From DASUFE01 sp036274675 (GTDB taxonomy: Bacteria > Pseudomonadota > Gammaproteobacteria > HTCC5015), in assembly GCA_036274675.1 (NCBI GenBank), contig DASUFE010000008.1:1-62382 (forward strand): a DNA stretch of 62,382 nt, written 5' to 3'. Of the stretch, positions 1 to 8,988 are shown one piece after another. Below the pieces are notes generated by a model. The model made no database searches. It saw only the letters and a list, made by a program, of their open reading frames with translations, and was not told where the DNA came from. Both the position numbers and the translations under genes were made by a program. Each line of letters starts with the position of its first letter. The first letter of the stretch is position 1.

Positions 1-50
1 TGGTGGAGTTGATCGGGAACGGAAGCTGCTATCGCGGCCGAGCGTGCGAA

Positions 51-1733
51 TTAATTCCTGCTGAGCTTGAAAACCACGTTATTTTCGTCATTGCCGATCA
101 ACGCGAGGGTGTAGCCGTGCGCAGTGGCCTGTTTTGAAGCCTGGTAAAGCCCGATCCCGAAGCCGGACCGGGATTTCACCGGGCCATGGAGCAGCGTTTT
201 GACGACGGCCTCCGGCACCGGTGAACCGGAATCGCGTACCTGCAGTTCCAGTTCGTCGAGCGTGCATTTCAGCCCAACCTGGATCGTAAGTTCCGGCTCG
301 CGCTTGTGTTTTTTCTTGGCGTTGTCGAGCAGGTTGTCGATCACGCTGTTGAATAATTCTTCGGGGATCTCAATGCCGTCGGTGATCTTCTCATTGAAGA
401 AGATATAGTCGTTGCTGGCTTCGCGTTGCTTCACGTCGTTCCACCATTTGTGTATCGAAACCGACTGCCCCGAGAGGGTCTCAGGGTTGCGCAGTTTCAT
501 CAAGGTTTGCTGCAGCCGCTGGCTGATGATCTCAAGGTTCTTGAAGAAGAGTCTGGAATCGTGTTCCTGCACACTGCGGGAATTCGCGGCCGCCAGCATC
601 AGATTGAGCGATTGCAGAAGATTTTTAATATCGTGCGTCAGGCGGGCGCCGGTTTCATAGATGGCCTCCATGTGCGACGAGCGCGAGATGGCGAGCTCCC
701 GGCATTTGGCGGCGTAAAAAATCTCGATCAGCTTTATAAGCAGGCGCGAGTGCGTCGCCATGGCGGGGCCGAGTTCATGGGTAGAGTAAAGCCTGACCTC
801 AAGCTCTTCGAATTGCGACAGATATGCCTGCCCTTTGAGTTCACCGGCGTCCCCGCGGTTGCCGCCGGATTTCCAGTCAAAGCCGTTGATCCACTCGAGC
901 TTGCAAAGATTGTCGAAAGCCTTTTCCAGATATTCCTCCGGGTCGCCGGTCGATTCGCTGATCTGGGCGGTTTCGAGCAGGAAGGACTCGAAGGGAGTGC
1001 CTAGGTTCAGCAGATAGCGGTCACGCAACTGCGCCAGCAGCCCGATTTCGGAGCTTGAGTGGAAAACCAGGTTGAACGCGATGATGGTGCCGGCCAGTGT
1101 CATCAGCGAGAAAACCAGTGCGAGGTAGTAATCGTCGATGCCGTAACTCATCCAGATGAGAGTGGTCATCGCCACCAGGATGACGATCGAAATGGAGATG
1201 ATCGAATACAGCACATCCGAGTTGTAGTTGCGGAAGGATGTAATGCGCGCGGGCGCCAGGAAGGCCAGCGTGCAAAGAATCAGCGTGCTGTACTCTATAT
1301 AAGCCGTATCGCTGAACAGCCGGCTATCCGCCTTGGTATTGAATGGAATGAGCCCGGCGAACAGCTCGATCAGCAGGTAAACGATCAGCAGCAGGAAAAT
1401 CAGTTTTTCGCTCAATGCCTCCAGGCGATAGCTGCTTAATATGCCGACCAGGAAAACGATCCAGATAGTCTGAGCCCAGCCCCCGCCCATATAAATGATG
1501 CCCAGGATCGCCAGGATGAGGATAATAGTCGGCCGGGTCTGAATCTGGGTGCGATGGTTAACGAACGGTTGCCAGATCAGGAACAGGCCGATATGCAGCA
1601 GGAACAGCGTCTTGGATAGTGCTGGATTTTTGTGATCCCATATTGAAAAATGCAGGGGGAAGAAGGACAGGACCAGCAAACGATGAGAACTGCGCAGGGC
1701 TATGCGGTCGAACAGTTTCGACACTCTATTCAT
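51..1733 (-). CDS. Membrane-bound sensor histidine kinase
   Basis: The N-terminal half (about residues 10-240) is a run of hydrophobic segments with short loops, so the sensor part is buried in the inner membrane. A linker follows. The phosphoacceptor box reads LTHDIKNLLQSL (His near residue 370), with an N-box VIDNLLDNAKK and a G2 box SGFGIGLYQAS of the HATPase domain. This is a class I kinase that lacks a periplasmic PAS or Cache domain. ATG at 1733 was chosen; ATG at 1748 is also possible, and a TTG lies further upstream. It diverges from the ABC permease with almost no intergenic space, so the two units share a promoter region. No response regulator is visible; one may lie just beyond the left edge. 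The ligand is unknown. Confidence 0.85.
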   Translation of the reverse strand: MNRVSKLFDRIALRSSHRLLVLSFFPLHFSIWDHKNPALSKTLFLLHIGLFLIWQPFVNHRTQIQTRPTIILILAILGIIYMGGGWAQTIWIVFLVGILSSYRLEALSEKLIFLLLIVYLLIELFAGLIPFNTKADSRLFSDTAYIEYSTLILCTLAFLAPARITSFRNYNSDVLYSIISISIVILVAMTTLIWMSYGIDDYYLALVFSLMTLAGTIIAFNLVFHSSSEIGLLAQLRDRYLLNLGTPFESFLLETAQISESTGDPEEYLEKAFDNLCKLEWINGFDWKSGGNRGDAGELKGQAYLSQFEELEVRLYSTHELGPAMATHSRLLIKLIEIFYAAKCRELAISRSSHMEAIYETGARLTHDIKNLLQSLNLMLAAANSRSVQEHDSRLFFKNLEIISQRLQQTLMKLRNPETLSGQSVSIHKWWNDVKQREASNDYIFFNEKITDGIEIPEELFNSVIDNLLDNAKKKHKREPELTIQVGLKCTLDELELQVRDSGSPVPEAVVKTLLHGPVKSRSGFGIGLYQASKQATAHGYTLALIGNDENNVVFKLSRN

Positions 1734-1759
1734 GACACTGCCCGGCATGGTGGTTGAGG

Positions 1760-2536
1760 ATGGCAATCGATAAACCCTTTGTTATTGTTAAATATACACT
1801 GATCGAAGCCGTCAGCAGAAGGTTTGTCCTGTTATTTGCCGCCGCTATTTTGTTGAGTATAGTCATTTCCCTCTATGCAGCCAGCCTTTCCATGCTGGAA
1901 AAGCAGCAGACCTTGGCCGCATTTTACGGTTTTTCCATGCGACTCTTCAGCGCGGGTTTGTTCGCCGCATGGGTAATTACGGCTGAGGCAAGGTCTTTGG
2001 ATCAGGCGAATGCGCCGCTGTTTCTCGCCTTGCCGGTCAGCCGGGTACAGTATTTGTTGGCCCGGCTCTGTGGTTATGCGCTCATTGCCGTTATAGCGCA
2101 GCTTGCAATCACGCTGCCCCTGCTGGTGCTCCCGATTTCGAGCGGAACAGTGTTGGCATGGGCGCTTTCTTCCGTCTGCGAACTCCTGATCGTCATCATG
2201 CTGGCGATGACACTGGTTCTGATTTTTTCGCAATCTGTTGTCTGCCTGTTTTTGTTTACTGTGATTTATCTGTTTGCGCGCAGCAGCGGAGAATTTTGGC
2301 GCCACAGCAACACAATTCTCAACGGAGGGGGAGGGCTGGAGCAAAAAATCATCGCCTGGCCGCTCAAGCTCATTACTTATCTGGTGCCCAGACTGGAAGA
2401 ATACGCCGGCGCGTACTGGTTATTACGTGACACCGTACCCCCCATGAGTTTGCGCAATGTAACTCTCGAAACGGCAGTTTATGTATTGTTATTGCTGGCA
2501 ATAGCTGTTGAACGGATCAGAAAGCGCGCATTCTGA
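1760..2536 (+). CDS. ABC-2 type transporter permease subunit
   Basis: About 258 residues with roughly six hydrophobic segments and no catalytic motif, the architecture of ABC-2/NatB-like permeases. The N-terminus (MAIDKPFVIVKYTLIEAVSRR) has the short amphipathic stretch before the first membrane span that is usual in this group. ATG 1760 is preferred to an upstream TTG at 1754. It starts the plus-strand cluster and its probable ATPase is the gene at 4230, separated from it by two unrelated genes. The substrate is unknown. Divergent transcription from the sensor kinase suggests that the kinase may control this transporter; that is inference. Confidence 0.75.
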   Translation: MAIDKPFVIVKYTLIEAVSRRFVLLFAAAILLSIVISLYAASLSMLEKQQTLAAFYGFSMRLFSAGLFAAWVITAEARSLDQANAPLFLALPVSRVQYLLARLCGYALIAVIAQLAITLPLLVLPISSGTVLAWALSSVCELLIVIMLAMTLVLIFSQSVVCLFLFTVIYLFARSSGEFWRHSNTILNGGGGLEQKIIAWPLKLITYLVPRLEEYAGAYWLLRDTVPPMSLRNVTLETAVYVLLLLAIAVERIRKRAF

Positions 2537-2556
2537 GACTGATTGAGGAGCGCAGC

Positions 2557-3261
2557 TTGTTGAAAAGATACCTTCCGATCAAATTCCTGCAGGGCTTGCT
2601 GTTTCTGGGTTTTATTTTGTTCAAGCTTGCAATCACGCCGGCCATGACGCCCGAAAAGGATATACCCCTCCCCATCACTGCGGATCATATACGTCTGGTC
2701 GCGCTGGGAGAGCCTCCGCTTGCCGCGAAACTGGTGGCATTCTGGTTGTTGACCGTGGATGTGCAGGCAGGCAACTGGTTGCGGTTGGAGGAGCTGAATT
2801 ATCCTAACCTGACGGGCTGGCTCGAGACCATACAGGAGCTGGATCCCTGGTCCGAATACCCGGGCATGGTCGCGAGCGGAGTTTTCATCGACGTAAAGGA
2901 TTCACAGCGTATCCGCTGGATAATCGATTTCGTGCTGCGGAATTTCGAGCAGGCCCCGGAGCGCCGTTGGCGCTGGCTGGCCCAGTGCGCGGTGCTGGCA
3001 AAGTATCGTTTGCATGATCGGCCATTGGCCTTGCGGCTCGCCAGCGCGCTGCGTACGCACACTCGGCCGGGAGCATTACCCGCCTGGGCTCGCGATATGG
3101 AATTCCTGTTATTGCAGGAGATCGGTGAATATGAAACCGCGCGTCAAGTCATCCTCGGGATCTTGCAATCGGGCGAAGCTCTGGAGCCGCGCGAGCAAGC
3201 GTTTTTATTGCAACGGCTGCGGGAATTGGAGTCGGATCTTTCCGGAAGATATGTCGAATAA
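2557..3261 (+). CDS. Uncharacterised membrane-anchored protein
   Basis: 234 residues starting at TTG with a good ribosome site (GAGGAG at 2545-2550, six bases upstream). One N-terminal hydrophobic segment (about residues 8-28, LQGLLFLGFILFKLAITPAM) should anchor it in the membrane or act as a signal. The rest is soluble and helix-rich, with many Trp, Arg and Leu residues and pairs of antiparallel-helix-like segments resembling a TPR-type fold. I do not recognise the family. It lies 20 bases after the permease stop and before a pseudopilin, so it is probably cotranscribed with the permease and may be an accessory subunit of the export system. Confidence 0.65.
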   Translation: MLKRYLPIKFLQGLLFLGFILFKLAITPAMTPEKDIPLPITADHIRLVALGEPPLAAKLVAFWLLTVDVQAGNWLRLEELNYPNLTGWLETIQELDPWSEYPGMVASGVFIDVKDSQRIRWIIDFVLRNFEQAPERRWRWLAQCAVLAKYRLHDRPLALRLASALRTHTRPGALPAWARDMEFLLLQEIGEYETARQVILGILQSGEALEPREQAFLLQRLRELESDLSGRYVE

Positions 3262-3503
3262 TCAGCGATTTGCCGAAATCTCGTCAGGAAATTGTCGAAA
3301 TACCGGCAGAAAGCGCTTTTCATAATTGAATATATAAGCCCGAGGGAAGCTCATATCGCTGTATCAGCGAATGCAAATCACTGTTTTGCAAGGCCAAAAA
3401 TCTCTGTTAGCCATTATGAAACCACGCCTGGTTCTAATCACGGGTTGGAATGAAAATTGCACGATTGATTCCTTAAATAAATAAGTGGTTCGGGGAAAAA
3501 TAA

Positions 3504-4154
3504 ATGAAAAAGGAAGCAGGATTCACGCTGGTTGAAATCGCCATCGTGCTGGTGGTGATCGGCTTGCTCCTGGGCGCCATTCTTGCGGGACAGGAAGTCG
3601 TGTTGAATGGTCAGATCCGCAACGTGATCAATGAATATAACAATGTGGCTTCGGCGGTTTATGTCTATCAGGATCGCTACCGCCAGATTCCAGGCGACGA
3701 TATGACCGCTTCGGCCCGATGGCTCTCCAACAATGCTATTTCTCCCCCCGCCGGTACCGGCGGCAACCGTCTCATTGACGGTACTTGGGATACCGGCACC
3801 AGCGCCGAGGAAACGGGTCTGTTCTGGCACCACTTGCGTAACGATGAATTGGTAGCCGGTCCCCGGAGTGGAGCCACACCCCAGAGCTTTCAATTGCCGA
3901 GAAATGCTTTTAACGGCGTAATCGGGGTCCAGGAAGGGGCCTTTGCTGGCGGAATCCCGGATACCGTGATTTGTCAGTCAGAAGTACCGGCCAAGGCCGC
4001 TATTGTTATTGATTCACGTCTTGATGATGATACCGGCGACGGGGAAGGCAGTGACAGCGGAAACCTTCAGGGAGGAGCTGATGAAACCGCTGCGGATGGC
4101 CAATACGATTTGCCGAATGAAGACGTTTATTTGTTATGCCGTGAACTTGGTTAA
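3504..4154 (+). CDS. Prepilin-type pseudopilin
   Basis: The N-terminus MKKEAGFTLVEIAIVLVVIG is a textbook type IV prepilin signal: a short basic leader, prepilin peptidase cleavage after Gly6, Phe at +1, Glu at +5 and a hydrophobic helix of about 20 residues. The C-terminal domain (about 185 residues) is acidic and Gly/Thr-rich with an Asp-rich stretch (DSRLDDDTGDGEGSDS), which looks like a calcium-binding loop of the kind seen in GspG/GspH-type pseudopilins. It contains two Cys (CQSE near residue 157 and a C-terminal LLCREL). No pilus or type II secretion gene is nearby; an ABC permease and ATPase flank it instead. A ribosome site (GGGGAAAAATAA) precedes the ATG and a terminator follows. Confidence 0.85.
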   Translation: MKKEAGFTLVEIAIVLVVIGLLLGAILAGQEVVLNGQIRNVINEYNNVASAVYVYQDRYRQIPGDDMTASARWLSNNAISPPAGTGGNRLIDGTWDTGTSAEETGLFWHHLRNDELVAGPRSGATPQSFQLPRNAFNGVIGVQEGAFAGGIPDTVICQSEVPAKAAIVIDSRLDDDTGDGEGSDSGNLQGGADETAADGQYDLPNEDVYLLCRELG

Positions 4155-4172
4155 GCCACAGAAATTTCGAAT

Positions 4173-4198
4173 AAAAGCCGGGTAGCGCCGGCTTTTTT
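4173..4198 (+). terminator. Rho-independent terminator after the pseudopilin gene
   Basis: A perfect 9-bp stem (AAAAGCCGG at 4173-4181 pairing with CCGGCTTTT at 4188-4196) with a six-base loop runs into a T tract. It lies 19 bases after the pseudopilin stop and just before the ABC ATPase gene, so it could reduce expression of the ATPase relative to the upstream genes. Confidence 0.8.
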
Positions 4199-4229
4199 GT
4201 GGGCAAAATATTTGTAAGCCTCTGATCCA

Positions 4230-4958
4230 ATGAACATCGCGCTGCAACTTCGGAACCTGAACAAGTCCTTCGCTGGGCAAACCGTTTTGAGCGATATCAG
4301 TCTGGAGGTGACTACTCATAGTATCCATGGCCTGGTCGGATTAAACGGCGCCGGCAAGACCAGCCTGATCAAATGTATTCTTGATTTACAATCGGCCGAT
4401 TCGGGCGAAATCCTTATTCACAATATATCCAGCGAGCTGACAGATTCCCGCCATCCCCTGATTTATCTGGCGGAACGTTTTGCAGCACCGGATTATATGA
4501 CCGGATGGACGTATCTTCGGTTTATCGCCGATGCATATCTGCCGGCCCCGCAACGCAGGGAAGTGAACGCTGACGCCGTAACCCTATGCGCCAAACTGGA
4601 TTTCCCGACAGCAGCCCTGGACAAGTCCGTGCAGACTTTGTCGAAGGGCATGACCCAAAAACTCGGCATCATGGGATGCCTGATCAGCAAAAAGCCGTTT
4701 CTCATTCTCGATGAACCGATGAGCGGACTCGATCCCAAGGCGCGTGTACAGTTCAGGCAGGTTATCGGGGAGCTGAAAAGCGAGGGTAGAACTGTTCTGA
4801 TGTGTTCTCATATACTTTCCGATATCGAGACCCTCTGCGACAGCATCACTATTCTGCATCAAGGCCGGATATTGTATTCAGGCACGGCCGAAAATTGCGT
4901 TAGACAATACGGCGCGCAGGATTTCGAAACCGCCTTCTTGAAATGTATTGAAAATTGA
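4230..4958 (+). CDS. ABC transporter ATP-binding protein
   Basis: 242 residues with the full nucleotide-binding set: Walker A GLNGAGKTS (about residue 37), signature TLSKGMTQK, Walker B FLILDEP followed by the D-loop SGLDPKA, and the switch His in CSHIL. The 'LSKGM' signature and the length are typical of NatA/CcmA-like ATPases that pair with ABC-2 permeases. The likely partner is the permease at 1760. It is separated from the pseudopilin gene by a terminator and has only a weak ribosome site. It converges with the beta-glucosidase gene, leaving 15 bases between stops. Confidence 0.9.
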   Translation: MNIALQLRNLNKSFAGQTVLSDISLEVTTHSIHGLVGLNGAGKTSLIKCILDLQSADSGEILIHNISSELTDSRHPLIYLAERFAAPDYMTGWTYLRFIADAYLPAPQRREVNADAVTLCAKLDFPTAALDKSVQTLSKGMTQKLGIMGCLISKKPFLILDEPMSGLDPKARVQFRQVIGELKSEGRTVLMCSHILSDIETLCDSITILHQGRILYSGTAENCVRQYGAQDFETAFLKCIEN

Positions 4959-4973
4959 AAGAGAAGTAACGGC

Positions 4974-6305
4974 TCAGGCCAGCTCCCCGTTTTTGCAGCG
5001 CGCGATAAGTTCCGCATACCAGGCTGCGCTTTGCTTCGGTATGCGCCGCTGCGTCGGGTAATCGACATAATAAATACCGAAGCGCTTGGTATACCCTTCG
5101 GCCCATTCGAAATTGTCCATGAGACTCCACAGGAAGTAGCCTTTCACATCGACTCCCTGGAGCATCGCTTCATTCAAGGCCTGCAAATGCCGTTCAATGT
5201 AGCGAATGCGCTCGACGTCCTTGATTTCATTGCGGGACAGGATATCGGGATAAGCCGCGCCGTTTTCGGTGATGTAGACAGGCGGTAAATTATATTGGCG
5301 ATGAAGCTGAAGCAGGATATCCGTAAAACCCTGCGGAAAAACCTCCCAATCCATATGCGTGCGTTCCTGAGCATTCCTGAGCACGGTGAGCCCCAGCAAG
5401 GGAGATTCAGGTGCATTCTGTATGACTTCTCGAGTGTAGTAGTTGATGCCCAAAAAATCGAGCGGACGGCTGATCGTATCAAAATCGCCGGCTCGTACCT
5501 GCGGCACATCCGCGCCGTAGTAATTCCACATCACCTCGGGATAGCGCCCTTTAAATAGGGGATCACTGAACCAATTATTATAAAAACCATTCCAGCGTTC
5601 CGCAGCCGCGATATCCTCGAAGGACTCTGGATTCGCCGGGTAGCCCGGGCATACGTTGAGGGCGATACCGACATTGGCGGCCGGAGCATTGGCGCGCAGT
5701 ACCGATAAAGCGCTGCCATGAGCAAGTAATAGATGATGAGCGGCTTGCAGCGCTTTCTTGCGATCCTGCAAGCCCGGTGCGTGCATTCCGATATAGTGGC
5801 TCAGCATTGAACTGCACCAGGGCTCGTTGAGAGTGATATAGGCTTTTACCCTGTCCCCCAGGCGCCTCGTTACAGTGTCGACGTAATGGACGAAAGCTTC
5901 GATAATGCTGCGATTCATCCAGCCGCCTTTTTCCTGCAACGCTTGCGGCAGATCCCAGTGATAAAGCGTGGCATAAGGATGGATGCCGCGTTGCAGCATT
6001 CCATCGATCAGGCAGTCGTAGAAATCAAGGCCTGCCTGCGCAACAGCGCCCGTTCCTTCGGGCAGAATGCGCGGCCAGGCAATGGAAAAACGGTAAGCAG
6101 AGGCTCCCGTTTCCTTAATGAGATCGAGATCACCGGCCCATCGGTGATAATGGTCACAGGCGATTTCACCGGTGCTCCCGTCCAGAATCTTGCCGGGAAC
6201 ATCGCAAAATGTATCCCAAATACTTTTTCCACGCCCCCCTTCATGCACGGCGCCTTCTATTTGATAAGAGGAAGTGCTGACACCGAAAAGAAAATCGCGC
6301 GGGAA
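4974..6305 (-). CDS. GH1 family beta-glucosidase; start codon unclear
   Basis: Glycoside hydrolase family 1, a retaining (beta/alpha)8 barrel that removes beta-linked sugars. The acid/base motif YITLNEPW and the nucleophile motif VYITENGAAY are intact, and the C-terminus SLMDNFEWAEGYTKRFGIYYVDY is complete. The first usual start codon in frame is GTG at 6248 (424 residues), but in-frame sequence upstream encodes FPRDFLFGVSTSSYQIEGA, the conserved first strand of GH1 including the sugar-binding Gln of YQIEG. That homology begins near 6305. Upstream to an in-frame TGA near 6380 there is no ATG, GTG or TTG; an ATT at 6338 is the only near-start codon noted. Either a rare start is used or the 5' end has mutated. 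No signal peptide is seen, so it acts on imported sugars or glucosides. Confidence 0.9.
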   Translation of the reverse strand, partial: FPRDFLFGVSTSSYQIEGAVHEGGRGKSIWDTFCDVPGKILDGSTGEIACDHYHRWAGDLDLIKETGASAYRFSIAWPRILPEGTGAVAQAGLDFYDCLIDGMLQRGIHPYATLYHWDLPQALQEKGGWMNRSIIEAFVHYVDTVTRRLGDRVKAYITLNEPWCSSMLSHYIGMHAPGLQDRKKALQAAHHLLLAHGSALSVLRANAPAANVGIALNVCPGYPANPESFEDIAAAERWNGFYNNWFSDPLFKGRYPEVMWNYYGADVPQVRAGDFDTISRPLDFLGINYYTREVIQNAPESPLLGLTVLRNAQERTHMDWEVFPQGFTDILLQLHRQYNLPPVYITENGAAYPDILSRNEIKDVERIRYIERHLQALNEAMLQGVDVKGYFLWSLMDNFEWAEGYTKRFGIYYVDYPTQRRIPKQSAAWYAELIARCKNGELA

Positions 6306-6470
6306 GCGGAATGGAAAATTTACGTTTGGCCGGCTAATAGAATGGTTCCCGTTTTTAGCGGGATTATAGTAATTTCACTAAAGCTCGTACAGCCAGGGAA
6401 TCAGGAGCAAGCAGCCTGAATTCACGTCTTCATATTGAATTCCGGCTTCAGGCTCCTGAATTCTGATCCA

Positions 6471-7880
6471 TTAAACATCCATATCCAGTTCTTTAAGTTT
6501 GCGCGTCAGAGTATTGCGTCCCCAGCCGAGCAGGCGCGCGGCATCCTGCTTGCGTCCGCCCGTCTTGTTCAGCGCCACCGAGATGAGAATACGTTCGAAA
6601 GTCGGCGTGGCGGTATCCAGAATCTGGCGTATGCCCTGATCCAGCTGTTGCTCGGCCCAGGATTGCAGCGCGGATTCCCAGGAGCCGCCGGCAGATTCCA
6701 CTGTCTCGGCGCGGGTTTGCGCCACGAGTTCGGCGGGCAGATCCGACAGTCTGATTTCGCGGCTGCTGGCCATGACGGTCAGCCAGCGGCTCAGGTTTTC
6801 CAGTTGGCGTACGTTACCGGGCCATGGTTGCTGTTTCAGCCAGGCTTCGACCTGCTTGTCGAATACCTTCGCTTCCACCGAAAGCTCCTGCCCAGCGCGT
6901 TTCAGAAAATATCCCATCAGCAGGGGAATATCCTCTTTGCGTTCGTGCAGCGCCGGAATATGTATACGAATCACGTTCAGCCGGTGAAACAGATCTTCGC
7001 GAAATTTTCCTTCCGCCACCAGGCGCTCCAGATTCTGATGGGTGGCGGCAATGATGCGCACGTTGACCTTGATCGGCGAATGTCCGCCGACCCGGTAAAA
7101 TTCCCCGTCGGAGAGCACGCGCAATAGCCGTGTTTGCAGTTCGGGCGGCATATCGCCGATTTCGTCGAGAAACAGGGTGCCGCCATTCGCCTGTTCGAAG
7201 CGCCCCTGGCGCTGGGATTGAGCGCCGGTGAAAGCACCGCGCTCATGGCCGAACAGTTCCGATTCGAGAAGGTCGCGCGGAATTGCGGCCATGTTCAAGG
7301 CGATAAAAGTCTTGCTGGCGCGGGGACTGTGACGATGCAGCGCGCGTGCCACCAGTTCCTTGCCGGTGCCCGATTCGCCGTTGATCAGAACTGTAATATT
7401 GGACTGGGAGAGTCGCCCTATGGCCCGGAACACCTCCTGCATCGCAGGCGCCTCGCCGATGATTTCGGGAAAACTTTCTTCGATGGCTTCCTGCTTGTTC
7501 TGCGCTTCATGATGATACTCGCAGGCACGGCGCGCGAGCGCGACGGCGTCGTTCACGTCGAAGGGCTTTGGCAGATATTCGAATGCGCCGCCTTCATAGG
7601 CGGAAACCGCGCTGTCGAGATCCGAATGCGCCGTCGTGATGATAATCGGAATATCCGGATGATCCTGCTTGAACTTGTTCATGAACGCGAGACCGTCGGT
7701 TCCTGGCATCCGGATATCTGTGATGACTACATCGGGCAGCTCATGGTGCAGCGCGTTAATCGCTTCATCGGCGTTGCCGAAAGTGGAAACCTGCAAATCC
7801 GCCTGTTGCAATGCGCGTTCCAGAACCCACCGGATTGACTGGTCGTCATCAATGACCCATACATTATCCTGCTTTACCAT
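6471..7880 (-). CDS. glnG: Nitrogen regulation response regulator NtrC
   Basis: 469 residues in three parts. The receiver domain covers about residues 5-120 (phosphorylatable Asp55 in VVITDIRMPG). A sigma54-activator AAA+ domain spans about 140-380, with Walker A NGESGTGKE, the sigma54-contacting GAFTGA loop and Walker B GGTLFLDEIGDMP. A Fis-type helix-turn-helix ends the protein (KQDAARLLGWGRNTLTRKLKEL). When phosphorylated by NtrB it activates sigma54 promoters of nitrogen genes. Its ATG overlaps the end of ntrB by 17 bases, so the two are translationally coupled. Candidate binding sites lie upstream of ntrB and of glnA in this window. Confidence 0.97.
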   Translation of the reverse strand: MVKQDNVWVIDDDQSIRWVLERALQQADLQVSTFGNADEAINALHHELPDVVITDIRMPGTDGLAFMNKFKQDHPDIPIIITTAHSDLDSAVSAYEGGAFEYLPKPFDVNDAVALARRACEYHHEAQNKQEAIEESFPEIIGEAPAMQEVFRAIGRLSQSNITVLINGESGTGKELVARALHRHSPRASKTFIALNMAAIPRDLLESELFGHERGAFTGAQSQRQGRFEQANGGTLFLDEIGDMPPELQTRLLRVLSDGEFYRVGGHSPIKVNVRIIAATHQNLERLVAEGKFREDLFHRLNVIRIHIPALHERKEDIPLLMGYFLKRAGQELSVEAKVFDKQVEAWLKQQPWPGNVRQLENLSRWLTVMASSREIRLSDLPAELVAQTRAETVESAGGSWESALQSWAEQQLDQGIRQILDTATPTFERILISVALNKTGGRKQDAARLLGWGRNTLTRKLKELDMDV

Positions 7881-8961
7881 GCAGACGCTCCGAGATGTGG
7901 TTGAAGGGGAGAAGTATCGAAAATACGGTTTCGCCAGGCTTGCTGAGGCACTCTATGAGGCCCCCATGCAAGCTGATTAATGTCTGGGCGATGGTAAGGC
8001 CCAGTCCGGTTCCTTCGGAGCGACTGGTAACCATGGGGTAAAAAATCTGTTTGAGTCGCTCGGGCGGGATACCCGGGCCGTTGTCAATCACATCGAGGCG
8101 CAACAATAGTTTGTGGAATGTTTGACCTATCGTGAAATTACGCGCGATTCGCGTCCGCAGCATTATACGGCCTGTTTTGGAATCGATCGCCTGCCAGGCA
8201 TTACGCACGATGTTCAGTATCGCCTGAACAAGCTGGTCTCTGTCCGCGGTCAACGGCGGCAGACTGGGGTCGATATCGTAGCGGATACGCAGCTTGTTCT
8301 TGGATTCAGCAGACAGCAGCTTGACTACATGATCGAGAACTTCATACAGGTTCAATTCCGCTTTTTTCGGCAGTGAATTGGGTCCCAGCATGCGCTTGGT
8401 CAGATTCTGCAGGCGGTCGGCTTCGGCAATGATGATACGCGTATATTCGCGAGCCGCTTCCGGCAGTTCGCGTTCCAGCAACTGGGCGGCACCGCGCAAA
8501 CCGCCGAGAGGATTGTTGATTTCATGAGCAAGTCCTCGGGCTATTTCGCGTGCAATCAGATGTTGCGCCACCAGGTTTTCTTCCTGGGTAATTTTCAGGA
8601 TCCGGTCCACTGAGCTGATTTCGACCAGCAACCTGTCACTGTCCGACATGGGTGTAATCGTGCAATTAACGATGTGTTCTGGCGCATTCGGCGGATGCAG
8701 GCTGATTTCACGGTAGGTATAGGACTGGGCCATCGGCTGTTGCGTATGCAGGCAATCCAGAAAAGAAGTCGGTCCGCCGTCGATCATGATTTCATTGAGC
8801 TTGATCTGCCCCGCCATGCGCAGGCTGGTGCCGAGCAGCTCTTCCGCAGCAGGGTTCATGAAAACGACCTTGTAATCACGGCTGACAATCAGCACCCCGG
8901 TGCTGAGATTGTCGAGAATCATGTTGTTTTCGATGTTTTTCAAAGGCATAACTGCATTCAT
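7864..8961 (-). CDS. glnL: Nitrogen regulation sensor kinase/phosphatase NtrB
   Basis: 365 residues. An N-terminal PAS domain (about residues 15-125) is followed by a dimerisation/phosphoacceptor domain with GLAHEINNPLGGLRGA (catalytic His near residue 140) and an HATPase domain with N-box NIVRNAWQAI and G2 box GTGLGLTIAQT. No membrane segment is present, as expected of the cytosolic NtrB, which responds to PII signal proteins. ATG at 8961 was chosen, but a sigma54 promoter candidate ends almost on this codon. If that promoter is used, translation would be leaderless or begin at the internal ATG at 8949. Confidence 0.95.
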   Translation of the reverse strand: MNAVMPLKNIENNMILDNLSTGVLIVSRDYKVVFMNPAAEELLGTSLRMAGQIKLNEIMIDGGPTSFLDCLHTQQPMAQSYTYREISLHPPNAPEHIVNCTITPMSDSDRLLVEISSVDRILKITQEENLVAQHLIAREIARGLAHEINNPLGGLRGAAQLLERELPEAAREYTRIIIAEADRLQNLTKRMLGPNSLPKKAELNLYEVLDHVVKLLSAESKNKLRIRYDIDPSLPPLTADRDQLVQAILNIVRNAWQAIDSKTGRIMLRTRIARNFTIGQTFHKLLLRLDVIDNGPGIPPERLKQIFYPMVTSRSEGTGLGLTIAQTLISLHGGLIECLSKPGETVFSILLPFNHISERLHGKAG

Positions 8962-8972
8962 GCTGGGGCCTT

Positions 8973-8988
8973 AGCAAAAAACGATCCA
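8973..8988 (-). promoter_or_regulatory. Candidate sigma54 promoter of ntrBC
   Basis: Read on the minus strand the site is TGGATCGTTTTTTGCT. It matches the sigma54 consensus TGGCACG-N4-TTGCA/T at the essential GG (-24) and GC (-12) with correct spacing; two positions differ. Transcription would start around 8962, right at the annotated ntrB ATG. The NtrC-like palindrome at 9092-9108 is suitably upstream. Confidence 0.5.

Noticed and set aside
6401..6459. Inverted repeat TCAGGAGC...CCTGAA / TTCAGGCTCCTGA after ntrC
   Set aside because: The left arm has a six- to seven-base insertion and there is no U tract, so a terminator call is not supported.
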